DNA of 64,000 nt from Niastella populi. Its GTDB lineage: Bacteria; Bacteroidota; Bacteroidia; Chitinophagales; Chitinophagaceae. Positions 9,980-18,950 of this stretch are shown here, one piece after another. The notes under the pieces were generated by a model. The model saw only the letters and a list, made by a program, of their open reading frames with translations, was not told the DNA's origin and did not search any database. The translations under genes and the position numbers were made by a program. The stretch's first letter is position 1; every line of letters starts with the position of its first letter. The stretch is from assembly GCF_002078015.1 (NCBI RefSeq), contig NZ_LWBP01000056.1, positions 146,419 through 210,418 of the forward strand, read 5' to 3'.

Positions 9980-12247
9980 ATGAGTAACAAAAAATTAAGA
10001 ATAGGAAAAATAAAGAAGTCCGCAGCCGGCCTGCCCGCCATCGTTGAAACCATTAAACAGGTAGTGGGCGAAGCAGGTGTTACGCGTGGCTGGAAGGCGC
10101 TGAACAGCATGAACAGGAAAGACGGTTTTGATTGTCCCGGCTGCGCCTGGCCCGACCCTGATGATGACCGGTCGGCATTGGGAGAATATTGTGAAAACGG
10201 TGCTAAAGCCATTGCAGAAGAAGCTACGCTTAAAAAGTTAACGCCTGCATTCTTTGCCCAACATGCCATTGAAGACCTGGCCACCCTCAGCGATTATGAA
10301 ATTGGCCGTAAAGGCCGCATTGCCCAACCCATGTTCCTGCCGCAGGGCGCATCAAATTATCAACCCATATCGTGGAACGAGGCCTTTAACAAAATAGGCA
10401 CAGCCCTTAACCAGCTGTCATCACCCGATGAAGCTATTTTTTATACTTCGGGAAGAACAAGCAATGAAGCCGCTTTTCTGTACCAGCTTTTTGTGCGTGA
10501 ATACGGCACCAACAACCTGCCCGATTGCAGCAATATGTGTCATGAAAGCAGCGGCGTGGCATTGGGTGAATCGCTGGGCATTGGCAAAGGGTCGGTTAAA
10601 CTGGAAGATTTTTATGAAGCGGAAGTGATCATCATACTCGGACAAAACCCCGGCACCAATCACCCGCGCATGCTTACCGCTTTACAAAAAGCAAAAGCAA
10701 ACGGCGCCCGCATCATTGCCGTTAACCCACTGCCCGAAACCGGACTGATGGGTTTCAGCAATCCGCAACAGGTGAAGGGCCTGCTGGGAATTGACACACC
10801 ACTTACCGATATTTTTCTGCCCATAGTTATCAATGGCGATATGGCGCTGCTGAAAGCCATCGGGTACCTGTTATGGCAATATGAACAACAACAACCCGGT
10901 TCCGTTTTCGACAGGGATTTTATTCGTAACCATACCGAAGGGTACGATGCGTTCATCAATGACCTTCAACAACAGGACCTGGATCATTTATCACAGGCCT
11001 GCGGTATTTCTGTAACCCAACTTACCGAAGTAGCCGAACTGTTGAAAAACAAAACCCGCATTATTGCGTGCTGGGCCATGGGTTTAACCCAACATGTAAA
11101 CGCCGTTGACACTATTAAAGAGATCGTGAACCTGTTATTACTGAAAGGCAGTATAGGCAAACCCGGGGCAGGTACCTGCCCCGTACGGGGCCACAGCAAT
11201 GTGCAGGGTGACCGTACGATGGGTATTTATGAAAAACCCGGTGAGCAGTTCCTGAACAATATTGCCGCCAACTTTAATTTTCAGCCGCCGCAACACCACG
11301 GGTACGATGTGGTGGAAGCCATAAAAGCCATGCATGGCGGCAGGGCATCGGTATTCATTGCCATGGGCGGAAACTTTTTATCGGCCACACCCGATACCAA
11401 TTACACCGCCGCTGCCCTACGCAGGTGCACATTGACGGTACATGTTTCTACCAAGCTTAACCGAAGCCACCTCGTACACGGCGCGGAAGCATTGATACTG
11501 CCCTGCCTTGGCCGCAGCGATAAAGACATTGTGAATGGCGAAGAACAGATCGTATCGTGCGAGAATTCCATGGGTGTTATACAGTTGTCGAAAGGTGTAT
11601 TGGAACCTGTATCAAACGAATTGCTGAGCGAACCCGTGATCGTATGCCGGCTGGCAAAAGCCACATTGGGCAGTCGCAGCAAGATCGATTGGGATAAATA
11701 TTTACAAAATTATGATCACATCAGGAATGACATAGAAAGAACGATCGCCGGTTTTACCGATTATAACAAACGGGTACGGGAACCGGGCGGTTTTTATTTA
11801 CCCAACTGCAACCGCGAAGGTTCGTTCAATACCACCAGTAAAAAAGCACATTTCAATATTGCGCCCATCACTACCATCAAACTGGAAGAGAACGAACTGC
11901 TGATGATGACCATACGCAGCCACGACCAGTTCAACACAACCATTTACGGGTTGAACGACCGCTACCGCGGTATTTATCAGGAACGGCGGGTGATACTGAT
12001 GAACCGGCAGGATATGGACCGGCGGCAGCTGCAACAGGGCGATGTGGTGGATATTTACAATCACCACGGCGGCGTTGAGCGTGTAGCGCATAAATTCATT
12101 GTAGTTCCCTACCCCATTCCACCGAAATGTACGGCCACCTATTTCCCTGAGGCCAACGTGCTGGTGCCGGTGAACAGTGTAGCGAAGAAAAGCAATACGC
12201 CGGTATCGAAGGCGGTGGTGGTGACCGTGAAGAAAGTCGATGCGTAA
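9980..12247 (+). CDS. FdhF/YdeP-family molybdopterin oxidoreductase (probable formate dehydrogenase-like)
   Basis: 755 residues, cytoplasmic (no Tat signal). It matches the FdhF/YdeP branch of the DMSO-reductase superfamily. The N-terminal cysteine block is DCPGCAWPDP followed by EYCENGAKA near 45-75. The likely molybdenum ligand is the Cys of NMCHESSG near 186, where E. coli FdhH has selenocysteine. Molybdopterin-binding and C-terminal domains follow (GAGTCPVRGHSNVQGDRTMG near 394; C-terminal beta barrel from about 620). FdhD directly upstream supports a sulfurated cofactor and a formate or related substrate. No electron-transfer subunit or ferredoxin gene is adjacent, so the redox partner is unknown. 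YdeP itself is linked to acid resistance, so a function other than formate oxidation remains possible. Confidence 0.88.
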   Translation: MSNKKLRIGKIKKSAAGLPAIVETIKQVVGEAGVTRGWKALNSMNRKDGFDCPGCAWPDPDDDRSALGEYCENGAKAIAEEATLKKLTPAFFAQHAIEDLATLSDYEIGRKGRIAQPMFLPQGASNYQPISWNEAFNKIGTALNQLSSPDEAIFYTSGRTSNEAAFLYQLFVREYGTNNLPDCSNMCHESSGVALGESLGIGKGSVKLEDFYEAEVIIILGQNPGTNHPRMLTALQKAKANGARIIAVNPLPETGLMGFSNPQQVKGLLGIDTPLTDIFLPIVINGDMALLKAIGYLLWQYEQQQPGSVFDRDFIRNHTEGYDAFINDLQQQDLDHLSQACGISVTQLTEVAELLKNKTRIIACWAMGLTQHVNAVDTIKEIVNLLLLKGSIGKPGAGTCPVRGHSNVQGDRTMGIYEKPGEQFLNNIAANFNFQPPQHHGYDVVEAIKAMHGGRASVFIAMGGNFLSATPDTNYTAAALRRCTLTVHVSTKLNRSHLVHGAEALILPCLGRSDKDIVNGEEQIVSCENSMGVIQLSKGVLEPVSNELLSEPVIVCRLAKATLGSRSKIDWDKYLQNYDHIRNDIERTIAGFTDYNKRVREPGGFYLPNCNREGSFNTTSKKAHFNIAPITTIKLEENELLMMTIRSHDQFNTTIYGLNDRYRGIYQERRVILMNRQDMDRRQLQQGDVVDIYNHHGGVERVAHKFIVVPYPIPPKCTATYFPEANVLVPVNSVAKKSNTPVSKAVVVTVKKVDA

Positions 12248-12295
12248 GTCGACGCGTTTGAGAATACAGGAATGAGTTGCAGGTTACATTGGCAA

Positions 12296-12345
12296 ATGTG
12301 ATAATTATCGAATTAGCACATTAGCTAATTGCACATTAGCTAATT
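12296..12345. repeat. Short-word array (CACATTAGCTAATTG)
   Basis: Tandem near-copies of GCACATTAGCTAATT lie between the oxidoreductase and the convergent PEBP gene. Related words recur at 18266-18480. No terminator hairpin with a T run is evident. Confidence 0.5.
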
Positions 12346-12832
12346 ACCGTCTTTTATATCTTCCCATCAACTCCCCATACCCAACCACATGCCCCTGCAT
12401 TGCCTTTTCCAGGTCGTTCCGGCCGGCATCAGGTTTCAACGTAAGCTGCGTATCCAATGCGTAAACTTTGAAATAATACCGGTGTACGCCATAGGGCGGA
12501 CAGGGCCCGCCATACTTATTTAGCCGGAAATCATTGACGCCCTGTTCTTTAAGAGAAGTGGCCTCCTTTATGTGGGTATCAACCGGAATATTCCATGCAA
12601 GCCAGTGTACCCAGGCGCGAATGGGCGCATCAGGATCATCTACGATCAGTGCCAGGCTTTTGGCAGCCGGCGGAATATCAGAAATATCCAGCGGCGGGTT
12701 TACATTGAGGCCATCGCACGTGAACCGGGGAGGAATAAAACCGTTGGGCTCAAATTCGGTACTGCTGATATGTAGTGCCGCAATATCGCGGAAAGTTTGC
12801 CGGGCTGATGTATTGGAAGTGGTAAATTTCAT
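12344..12832 (-). CDS. YbhB/YbcL-family PEBP (Raf kinase inhibitor-like) protein
   Basis: 162 residues, single domain, no signal peptide. The family motifs are LIVDDPDAPIRAWVHWL near 63-80 and GGPCPPYGVHRYYFKVYAL near 110-128, which line the anion-binding pocket of phosphatidylethanolamine-binding proteins. Bacterial members are small cytosolic proteins of poorly known role, some proposed to bind phosphorylated ligands. It is alone: a convergent neighbour on one side and a 400-base gap on the other. Family assignment is strong; function is open. Confidence 0.93.
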   Translation of the reverse strand: MKFTTSNTSARQTFRDIAALHISSTEFEPNGFIPPRFTCDGLNVNPPLDISDIPPAAKSLALIVDDPDAPIRAWVHWLAWNIPVDTHIKEATSLKEQGVNDFRLNKYGGPCPPYGVHRYYFKVYALDTQLTLKPDAGRNDLEKAMQGHVVGYGELMGRYKRR

Positions 12833-13238
12833 GGCTATACTTTAATGATCGTTTGTTTGTAAATCGGCATTGATCAAATATATTATCCCAACAAAACTTT
12901 AACAATGACGATAATCACACATTATTGTGATTGCGGCAATAAGGAGAATGGGTAATCCTTTGCTATAAATCAATTAGCTACAACAATTTGATAAAGCATA
13001 CTCAATAACTTTTCATAATTGTCCGTTATACGTATACAAGCACCACCGGCCCGAACGATCGTTGTGCCGGACATAACCATTAAACTTACCGAAAGCCCCT
13101 ACGTCATACATAATAATGATTAGTGGCGGGTCTATTAACCAGTAACAACAAGGATTACAGGTTGATATACTTGCAAACCGCAGTGCAGCCGATGTATTAT
13201 TGTGATGTGGTTACATTTTTCACTAAAAAATCACTGTT
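12833..13238. promoter_or_regulatory. Divergent intergenic region with nested palindrome at 13046-13070
   Basis: This 406-base gap separates divergent genes. At 13046-13070 a CCGGC/GCCGG pair encloses the perfect 10-base palindrome AACGATCGTT (13054-13063). A second dyad, AATCACA-N6-TGTGATT, spans 12913-12932. Both are plausible protein-binding sites for the flanking promoters, but nothing identifies the regulator. Confidence 0.3.
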
Positions 13239-13964
13239 ATGTCCAGCTATCCTTTCAACAACAGCTTCACCAGGCAATTCAGACAGGAACTACCCGTGAC
13301 ATTCTGTGCTGAAGAAAAACCATTTCAACAGATCGTGTTAAGCACTTATGGCCGCAGAAGCGAAGAAGAAATAAACGCTTTAGGCAAATCGCTTAACGAT
13401 CAAATTCCCGATAACGCCATCATCTCCCGCCTGCTTTCAAAGCTTACCCAAAAAGACAGCAGGGACGCTGCCCGCTTAACAGCCTTTGTACAGGAAACCC
13501 ACAATGAATTACGCAACCATGCCAGTTCAGAACCTTTTACTGCGCAATACTATAAACACCTTATTGAATTACTGGTTTCGTTTCAGGAACTGGTAGCCGA
13601 ATACGATATGAACGGCCAGGAACTATTGCTTGGCAACCTGAACGCCTGCTATTTTAATGAAACCAGTTTTGCCGTTAGCCAGTCGGTAGACAGTGAAGAA
13701 GTGGCTACCATGCACCGCATCATTGAAGATTATTTGTACCAGGTAGGTGAATACTACCAATATTTTCATATGCTGTTGCAAAAAGAACAGGAGCAGGGGA
13801 AAGACAAGAGCCGCGTTCAGGTCATGTCGCACGTATCTTATTACCTCGATACGCTGATCACCTGCACCGAAAAAATGATCATCAATATGGAGATAACCCT
13901 CGATATGTTGCTCGAGTGGGAAACCTCACTGCAAAACCGCGAGTCGCAGGTACTGTTCAATTAG
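13239..13964 (+). CDS. Unknown all-helical cytoplasmic protein
   Basis: 241 residues with no signal peptide, no membrane segment and no motif I recognise. Predicted almost entirely helical and acidic. Segments such as LRNHASSEPFTAQYYKHLIELLVSFQELV and VMSHVSYYLDTLITCTEKMIINMEITLDML look like long amphipathic helices, which suggests a bundle or partner-binding role. Coding potential is good: a long frame, typical local codon use, no strong antisense frame. It stands alone between a large upstream gap with palindromes and a downstream word array. No function is proposed. Confidence 0.8.
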   Translation: MSSYPFNNSFTRQFRQELPVTFCAEEKPFQQIVLSTYGRRSEEEINALGKSLNDQIPDNAIISRLLSKLTQKDSRDAARLTAFVQETHNELRNHASSEPFTAQYYKHLIELLVSFQELVAEYDMNGQELLLGNLNACYFNETSFAVSQSVDSEEVATMHRIIEDYLYQVGEYYQYFHMLLQKEQEQGKDKSRVQVMSHVSYYLDTLITCTEKMIINMEITLDMLLEWETSLQNRESQVLFN

Positions 13965-14054
13965 TTCACAGTTCACAGTTCACAGTTCATAGTTCATAGT
14001 TCCTTGTTCACAGTCTATAGTTCATAGTTTATAGTTCATAGTTTATAGTTCCTT
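13963..14054. repeat. 7-base word array GTTCACA/GTTCATA
   Basis: About thirteen tandem copies of a heptamer GTTCACA, GTTCATA or GTTTATA with variants (CCTTGTTC, CCTTATC). The same word family reappears at 19575-19631 after another gene. It begins at the stop codon of the upstream gene and ends at that of the convergent gene. Confidence 0.8.
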
Positions 14055-14056
14055 AT

Positions 14057-14482
14057 CTATGAATTGGGTTTGTAGTTCGAGAGCTGGGTTTTTCCATTCA
14101 GATTGCATTGCCTTTTCAACTCCTGTTCTATCGTTCGCGATACAACAACCATTCGCACAAGGCTTTTACTTTTCCCGGTATATTCACTGAATTCTTCTAT
14201 GGTAATAACATCCCGCCTGGATTTACCATAATAATTACGCACCTGCTGCATCATTTGCCGCGCATCGGCATAACTTATTGAATTGATCTTGGAAACATCG
14301 ATCGCATGAATGTGCCATTGCCTGAAAAACGGCCTGGCTTCATTGGGGAGTTTACAAAAGCAGGGAAGCGCTGCCAGCCTGATGCGTCTTTTCTGATTGA
14401 TTGTTTGCCTGGCAGTAACGGATAATTTCTGTGGAACTAAGGCCATGCTGAGTTTTCGTTTAATGTCCGCCCGGCACATCAC
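14057..14482 (-). CDS. Small hypothetical protein, possible HTH-like C-terminus
   Basis: Up to 141 residues; an internal ATG (MALVPQKLS, residue 13) may be the true start. Basic overall. The segment DVITIEEFSEYTGKSKSLVRMVVV looks like a helix-turn-helix of the kind found in small DNA-binding or excisionase-like proteins, but this is by eye only. The middle (KINSISYADARQMMQQVRNYYGKSRR) is helical and charged. It abuts a word array and is unaccompanied. Coding is plausible because the C-terminal half has good residue composition; the N-terminal part is less convincing. Confidence 0.5.
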   Translation of the reverse strand: MMCRADIKRKLSMALVPQKLSVTARQTINQKRRIRLAALPCFCKLPNEARPFFRQWHIHAIDVSKINSISYADARQMMQQVRNYYGKSRRDVITIEEFSEYTGKSKSLVRMVVVSRTIEQELKRQCNLNGKTQLSNYKPNS

Positions 14483-14941
14483 TGCCGGTCAGACGTGGGT
14501 TTTGCCAATAGCGGCTTTGGCTCACCAATCAGAATGCCTTAACAAAATGCTGAACGCTCAACGCTTAAGGCTAACCTCCGAAACAAATTCTTCCCGATTA
14601 TTTTCAATCAGCCCCGAAAATCGTTCTAACCGAATTTCTTCGAACAACCCGAAATTCGGGATATAGCCTTAAGCCTTAAGCATAGTAAGCGTAATTTACA
14701 ACTTTAAGGCATATACGGAGCAAAAACTAATCGACATTTGATAATAATCAAGGATGCTTTTCTCCCTTTAAAAAACAGGTGCGCCACACCTGCATTATGA
14801 GCGCCGGAAAAAGTGTGGCACATCTTAATCAATGTGTTAACAATACCCGATCTTTACCCGGTTCCGTCATAAAAAGTAATGCATTTATCCCTTCTGGCAT
14901 AAAAATTATGTTCAATAAAGAATACATATAACCGGGGTATC
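14483..14941. other. Intergenic region upstream of treS with degenerate REP-like hairpin
   Basis: No convincing gene. Positions 14540-14690 hold loose words (AACGCTCAACGCTTAAGG, GCCTTAAGCC). Positions 14776-14792 form a hairpin, CAGGTG-CGCCA-CACCTG, followed by AAGTGTGGCACAT at 14811-14823. These are recognisable pieces of the perfect palindrome at 5698-5730. The treS promoter should lie in the last 100 bases, but I see no clear -33/-7 pair. Confidence 0.4.
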
Positions 14942-17900
14942 ATGGAAAAGAAAATAAAAAATACAAATCACGTCCTTAGCGATAAACTGCACTGGTATAA
15001 AGACGCCATAATTTACGAGCTGCACATAAAAGCCTTTTGCGACAGCAATGGCGATGGCATCGGCGATTTTGGCGGACTGATGCAAAAACTCGATTACCTG
15101 CAGGAACTGGGCGTGAATACGATCTGGCTCCTGCCCTTCTATCCATCGCCCCTGCGTGACGATGGCTATGATATTGCCGATTACTATAATATTAACAATA
15201 CATACGGAAACATACCCCAGTTGAAAATGCTGCTCGATGAAGCCCATCAGCGCAACCTGCGGATCATTACCGAGTTGGTCATTAACCACACGTCTGACCA
15301 GCATCCCTGGTTTCAGCGGGCAAGGACCGCGCCTAAAGGGTCGCCCGAAAGAAATTATTACGTCTGGACCGACGACCCCACCCAGTACAAGGATGTGCGC
15401 ATCATTTTCCAGGATTTCGAAGCCTCCAACTGGAGCTGGGACCCCGTAGCGGAACAATATTACTGGCACCGCTTTTTTCACCACCAGCCCGACCTGAACT
15501 ACGACAACCCGCAGGTACAGAAGGAAGTGTTCAATATTATCGATTACTGGTGCAATATGGGCGTCGACGGTTTCCGGCTCGATGCTGTGCCGTATTTGTT
15601 CGAGCGCGAAGGCACCAATGGGGAGAACCTGCCCGAAACGCATGCCTTCCTGAAACGGTTACGCGCTCATGTCGATGAAAAATTTCCCGGCACCGTTCTA
15701 CTGGCCGAAGCCAACATGTGGCCGGAAGATTCCGCCTCCTATTTCGGCGATGGCGACGAATGCCATATGAACTACCATTTCCCTGTGATGCCCCGGATGT
15801 TCATGGCCCTTCAAATGGAAGACCGTTACCCCGTCACCGACATTTTTGATCAAACACCGGCCATACCGCCCACCTGCCAGTGGGCCATCTTCCTGCGCAA
15901 CCACGATGAGCTTACACTCGAAATGGTGACCGATGAAGAACGGGACTATATGTACAAAGTGTATGCAAAGGACCCCAAGGCCCGCATCAACCTCGGTATC
16001 CGGCACCGGCTGGCGCCCCTGATGGAAAATAACCGCGAAAAGATAGAACTGCTCAATTCGCTGCTGTTCTCCCTGCCCGGCACCCCGGTAATTTATTACG
16101 GCGATGAGATCGGCATGGGCGATAACTTCTACCTCGGCGATCGCGATGGCGTGCGTACGCCCATGCAATGGTCGCCCGACCGCAACGCCGGCTTCTCGAA
16201 TTCGAACCCCCATCAGTTGTATTTACCGCTGATCCTCGATCCCGAATATCATTATGAATCGGTGAATGTGGAAATGCAGCGCCGCAATACCTCATCGCTT
16301 TTCTGGTTCATGAAACGCATGATCAACATGCGTAAAAAACACAAAGCTTTTGGCCGCGGCGATCTTACCTTTCTGAATGTCGACAACCCGAAAGTGCTGG
16401 CTTTTTTAAGGCGGTATGAAAATGAAACCCTGCTGATAGTAGTAAACCTGTCGAAGTTTGCGCAGGTTGCCGAAGTACCGCTGGAGGGTTATAAAGGTTT
16501 TGCCCTGATGGAACTGATGAGCAGGAACAAATTTCCGGCCGTTGGCAAAGCAGGCACCTACTTCTTTACGCTCGGTCCGCACAACTGGCTGTGGTTCTCG
16601 CTTGAAAAAACACACCCCGGGATCGACGAAAAAAAAACAATTCCGCTGCTGCAAATAAACAAGCTGCAGGATATAGTGAATAAATCGACCCGCGCAGAGC
16701 TGGAAAACGCCGTACTGCCGGCCTACCTCAAACAATGTAAATGGTTTACCGGCCGGGCACGTTCGGTGCATGGAGTGGAGATCATCAACTACATGAACAT
16801 TCCATCATCGCCCGAAGCGTTGCTATTGTTGCTGGAAGTGACCTACGAAAGCGGACTACCGGAAATGTACCAGCTAATAGTAACGTTTGCACAAGACCCG
16901 GTGGCGCGAAAACTGGCAAGCAGTTTTCCGCATAGCGTTATTGCCTGGATGCATGCAGGTGAGCAGGAAGGGATCTTGTGCGACGCATTGTTCGTAACTA
17001 CATTTCAGCAATGGCTTCTTCAACACCTGGCGCACAATGAAACTTTACAGGGCCGCGACAGCAACCAGCTCAGGTTCCATAACAACGGATCGCTGACCAC
17101 CTATTCGGTGCAACATGAAGATATAAAGTCAAAAATATTCGAGGGTGACCGGTACAATGGTTCCATCACTTACGACAATAATTTCTTTTTGACCATTTAC
17201 CGTCGGGTGGATTATTATATTAATCCCGATGCCGAAATTACCCATTTCCTGAGCGAAGAAGCAAAATATGAATATATACCCGCATTCCTGGGCGCCATAG
17301 AATGGGGCACGGAAAAAGGCATGATCACTATGGGCATGCTGCAGGTGATGATCGAGAACCACGGTAACGGGTACACCTACATGCAGGAACGGGTGTACAA
17401 TTACATAGAAAGGATACTGGCCCTGAACCAGGATAATCTGCCTGCCTGGGAAGCAATGGGCAACCTTACCGAACCGGTTGGCATCGATGAATTGCCGAAT
17501 GAATTGAAGGACCTGTTGGGCGGCCGCGCGGCCGACCAGGCGCGGCTGATAGGCATTCGCACCGGGCAAATGCATCTGGCGCTTGCATCAGGCACCATGG
17601 TAAAGGATTTTAAACCCGAAGAGTTTTCGCTGCACTACCAGCGCTCCCTGTTCTCAGCCATGGTATCGCTGGTACGGGAAGTTTTTCAAAACCTGAAAAG
17701 AAATTTGAACAAACTTCCGCCCGAGCTGCAATCCGAAGCGGAAGAATTACTGAAACATCGCGATGAAGTGCTGAACGTGTTCAAAAAGATCTATACTAAA
17801 AAACTAGACGTTTTAAAAATAAGGATCCATGGCTATTATACGTTAAGCCAGGTATTACTAACGGGTAAAGACATTGCCATACAGGGTTACGGCGGTGATC

Positions 17901-18268
17901 CGCTTCGCCCCTATAGTGAAAGAAGGCTGAAAAGATCGCCGTTGCACGATGTGGCTACCATGCTGCGCTCGTTTCATAATACCGTGTATGAAGGATTTCA
18001 TCAAAACCATCATATGCTAAAAGAGAATATGGCGAAGTATGTACCTTTTATCAGGCTGTGGGCGCACTATATGGGTGGATTTTTCATGAAAGCGTATCTC
18101 GATACGGTTGCAGGAAGCAAATTTATACCGGCCGATAAACATGATTTCAGGGTGATGATACAAACATTTTTACTCGAGAAATCACTGAACGACCTGAACC
18201 ATGGCCTCAGTAATGGGTATGGTTCCATAATGGTGCCGATGAGAACGATAAAGACTATAATTCGATAA
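14942..18268 (+). CDS. treS: Trehalose synthase (TreS) fused to a maltokinase-like domain with lost catalytic motifs
   Basis: 1108 residues, cytoplasmic. Residues about 15-560 are a GH13_16 trehalose synthase (maltose/trehalose interconversion). The nucleophile is in GVDGFRLDAVPYLFERE (about 205-210), the acid/base Glu in LLAEANMWPED (about 252), and the third acid in LRNHDELTLE (about 318); all are intact. Residues about 590-1108 align with maltokinase (Pep2), which makes maltose 1-phosphate from ATP: N-cap LKQCKWFTGRAR near 597 and RRLKRSPLHDVATMLRSFHNT near 995. In active maltokinases the catalytic loop reads HGDxHLGQ and the metal loop IDFEGEP. Here they read HGYYTLSQ (963-970) and QGYGGDP (981-987), losing the catalytic Asp, the His and the metal-binding Asp/Glu. 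The C-terminal half is therefore probably a pseudokinase with a structural or regulatory role. Confidence 0.93.
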   Translation: MEKKIKNTNHVLSDKLHWYKDAIIYELHIKAFCDSNGDGIGDFGGLMQKLDYLQELGVNTIWLLPFYPSPLRDDGYDIADYYNINNTYGNIPQLKMLLDEAHQRNLRIITELVINHTSDQHPWFQRARTAPKGSPERNYYVWTDDPTQYKDVRIIFQDFEASNWSWDPVAEQYYWHRFFHHQPDLNYDNPQVQKEVFNIIDYWCNMGVDGFRLDAVPYLFEREGTNGENLPETHAFLKRLRAHVDEKFPGTVLLAEANMWPEDSASYFGDGDECHMNYHFPVMPRMFMALQMEDRYPVTDIFDQTPAIPPTCQWAIFLRNHDELTLEMVTDEERDYMYKVYAKDPKARINLGIRHRLAPLMENNREKIELLNSLLFSLPGTPVIYYGDEIGMGDNFYLGDRDGVRTPMQWSPDRNAGFSNSNPHQLYLPLILDPEYHYESVNVEMQRRNTSSLFWFMKRMINMRKKHKAFGRGDLTFLNVDNPKVLAFLRRYENETLLIVVNLSKFAQVAEVPLEGYKGFALMELMSRNKFPAVGKAGTYFFTLGPHNWLWFSLEKTHPGIDEKKTIPLLQINKLQDIVNKSTRAELENAVLPAYLKQCKWFTGRARSVHGVEIINYMNIPSSPEALLLLLEVTYESGLPEMYQLIVTFAQDPVARKLASSFPHSVIAWMHAGEQEGILCDALFVTTFQQWLLQHLAHNETLQGRDSNQLRFHNNGSLTTYSVQHEDIKSKIFEGDRYNGSITYDNNFFLTIYRRVDYYINPDAEITHFLSEEAKYEYIPAFLGAIEWGTEKGMITMGMLQVMIENHGNGYTYMQERVYNYIERILALNQDNLPAWEAMGNLTEPVGIDELPNELKDLLGGRAADQARLIGIRTGQMHLALASGTMVKDFKPEEFSLHYQRSLFSAMVSLVREVFQNLKRNLNKLPPELQSEAEELLKHRDEVLNVFKKIYTKKLDVLKIRIHGYYTLSQVLLTGKDIAIQGYGGDPLRPYSERRLKRSPLHDVATMLRSFHNTVYEGFHQNHHMLKENMAKYVPFIRLWAHYMGGFFMKAYLDTVAGSKFIPADKHDFRVMIQTFLLEKSLNDLNHGLSNGYGSIMVPMRTIKTIIR

Positions 18269-18301
18269 TTAGCTAATGTGCTAATGGAATGCATGCTGGG
18301 T

Positions 18302-18487
18302 GGATGCTTACGCGTTAGCTTTAGTTTTATAAAAACTGCTGAACGTCGAAGCATTAGCACTTTAGCAAATCAGCATATTGGCAAATTAATAAAAGGATGC
18401 TTACGCGTGCGTTTAAGTTTTATAAAAACTGCCGAACGATGAAGCATGAGCACATTAGCAAATCAGCACATTATCACATTAAAAAAA
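18302..18487. repeat. Two-copy 93-bp tandem direct repeat
   Basis: Copies at 18302-18394 and 18395-18487 share GGATGCTTACGCGT, the hairpin AGTTTTATAAAAACT (18323-18337 and 18416-18430, exactly 93 bases apart), CGAACG/GAAGCAT and AGCAAATCAGCA. The copies differ at scattered positions, so the duplication is not recent. No coding content. Confidence 0.8.
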
Positions 18488-18509
18488 GAGCGATCCGACT
18501 TGCGGACCG
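18481..18509 (-). terminator. Hairpin plus T run on the minus strand
   Basis: GCGATCCG and CGGACCGC (one mismatch) form a stem around ACTTG at 18490-18510. On the minus strand the stem is followed by TCTTTTTTT. The nearest minus-strand gene upstream is more than 1 kb away, so either it ends a short unannotated transcript or it is incidental. Confidence 0.4.
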
Positions 18510-18950
18510 CCCCCGTCTAACGTTGGTAGCTTGTTGGTGCTATCAGCGTTTGCTTAACCAAATTCAGGTCTTCGCGTTAAGATAACAGATGAATTCTGCT
18601 TTTTCGGACGGATAGTTTTCTGTTCCCGTTCTTGCCTCTTTACAACAATTTCGAAACAGTTTTTTCTATCCTCCTGCTTAACCGATCGCCCTTTGATTAA
18701 TCTGAGATAAATTTACTAATTCAAAAAAGCGGAAACAATGACCGCCGTCACAACAAAATATTCCCGCCGTCACTTAATATTTCAATGATCCTAATCAATA
18801 TCACAGTACTTATTTAATTTGTATCTGCTTAAACATCACCCAATTGTATTTTCTAATGCCCAACCGGGGCCGTAAAATTATTATTGATTGAATTGAAGTA
18901 AGAATAATTGGTAAATTACTATCAAAATCGATCCGGTTCCGGTTAGTTTT

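Larger units (their letters stand above)
18269..18950. other. 682-base intergenic region
   Basis: It contains, in order, a word array (TTAGCTAATGTGCTAATGG), a 93-base tandem duplication (18302-18487), a hairpin with a T run readable on the minus strand (18481-18509), then about 400 bases with no motif I can name. A minus-strand open frame at 18554-18712 lacks a normal start codon. The last 60 bases must hold the promoter of the next gene. Confidence 0.5.

Noticed and set aside
12913..12932. CRP binding site
   Set aside because: The half-sites are in inverted order (TCACA-N6-TGTGA, not TGTGA-N6-TCACA), and CRP-type consensus is not established for this group.
18554..18712. Minus-strand 53-codon open frame encoding a basic peptide
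   Set aside because: No ATG, GTG or TTG start and no recognisable family; kept only as part of a finding.
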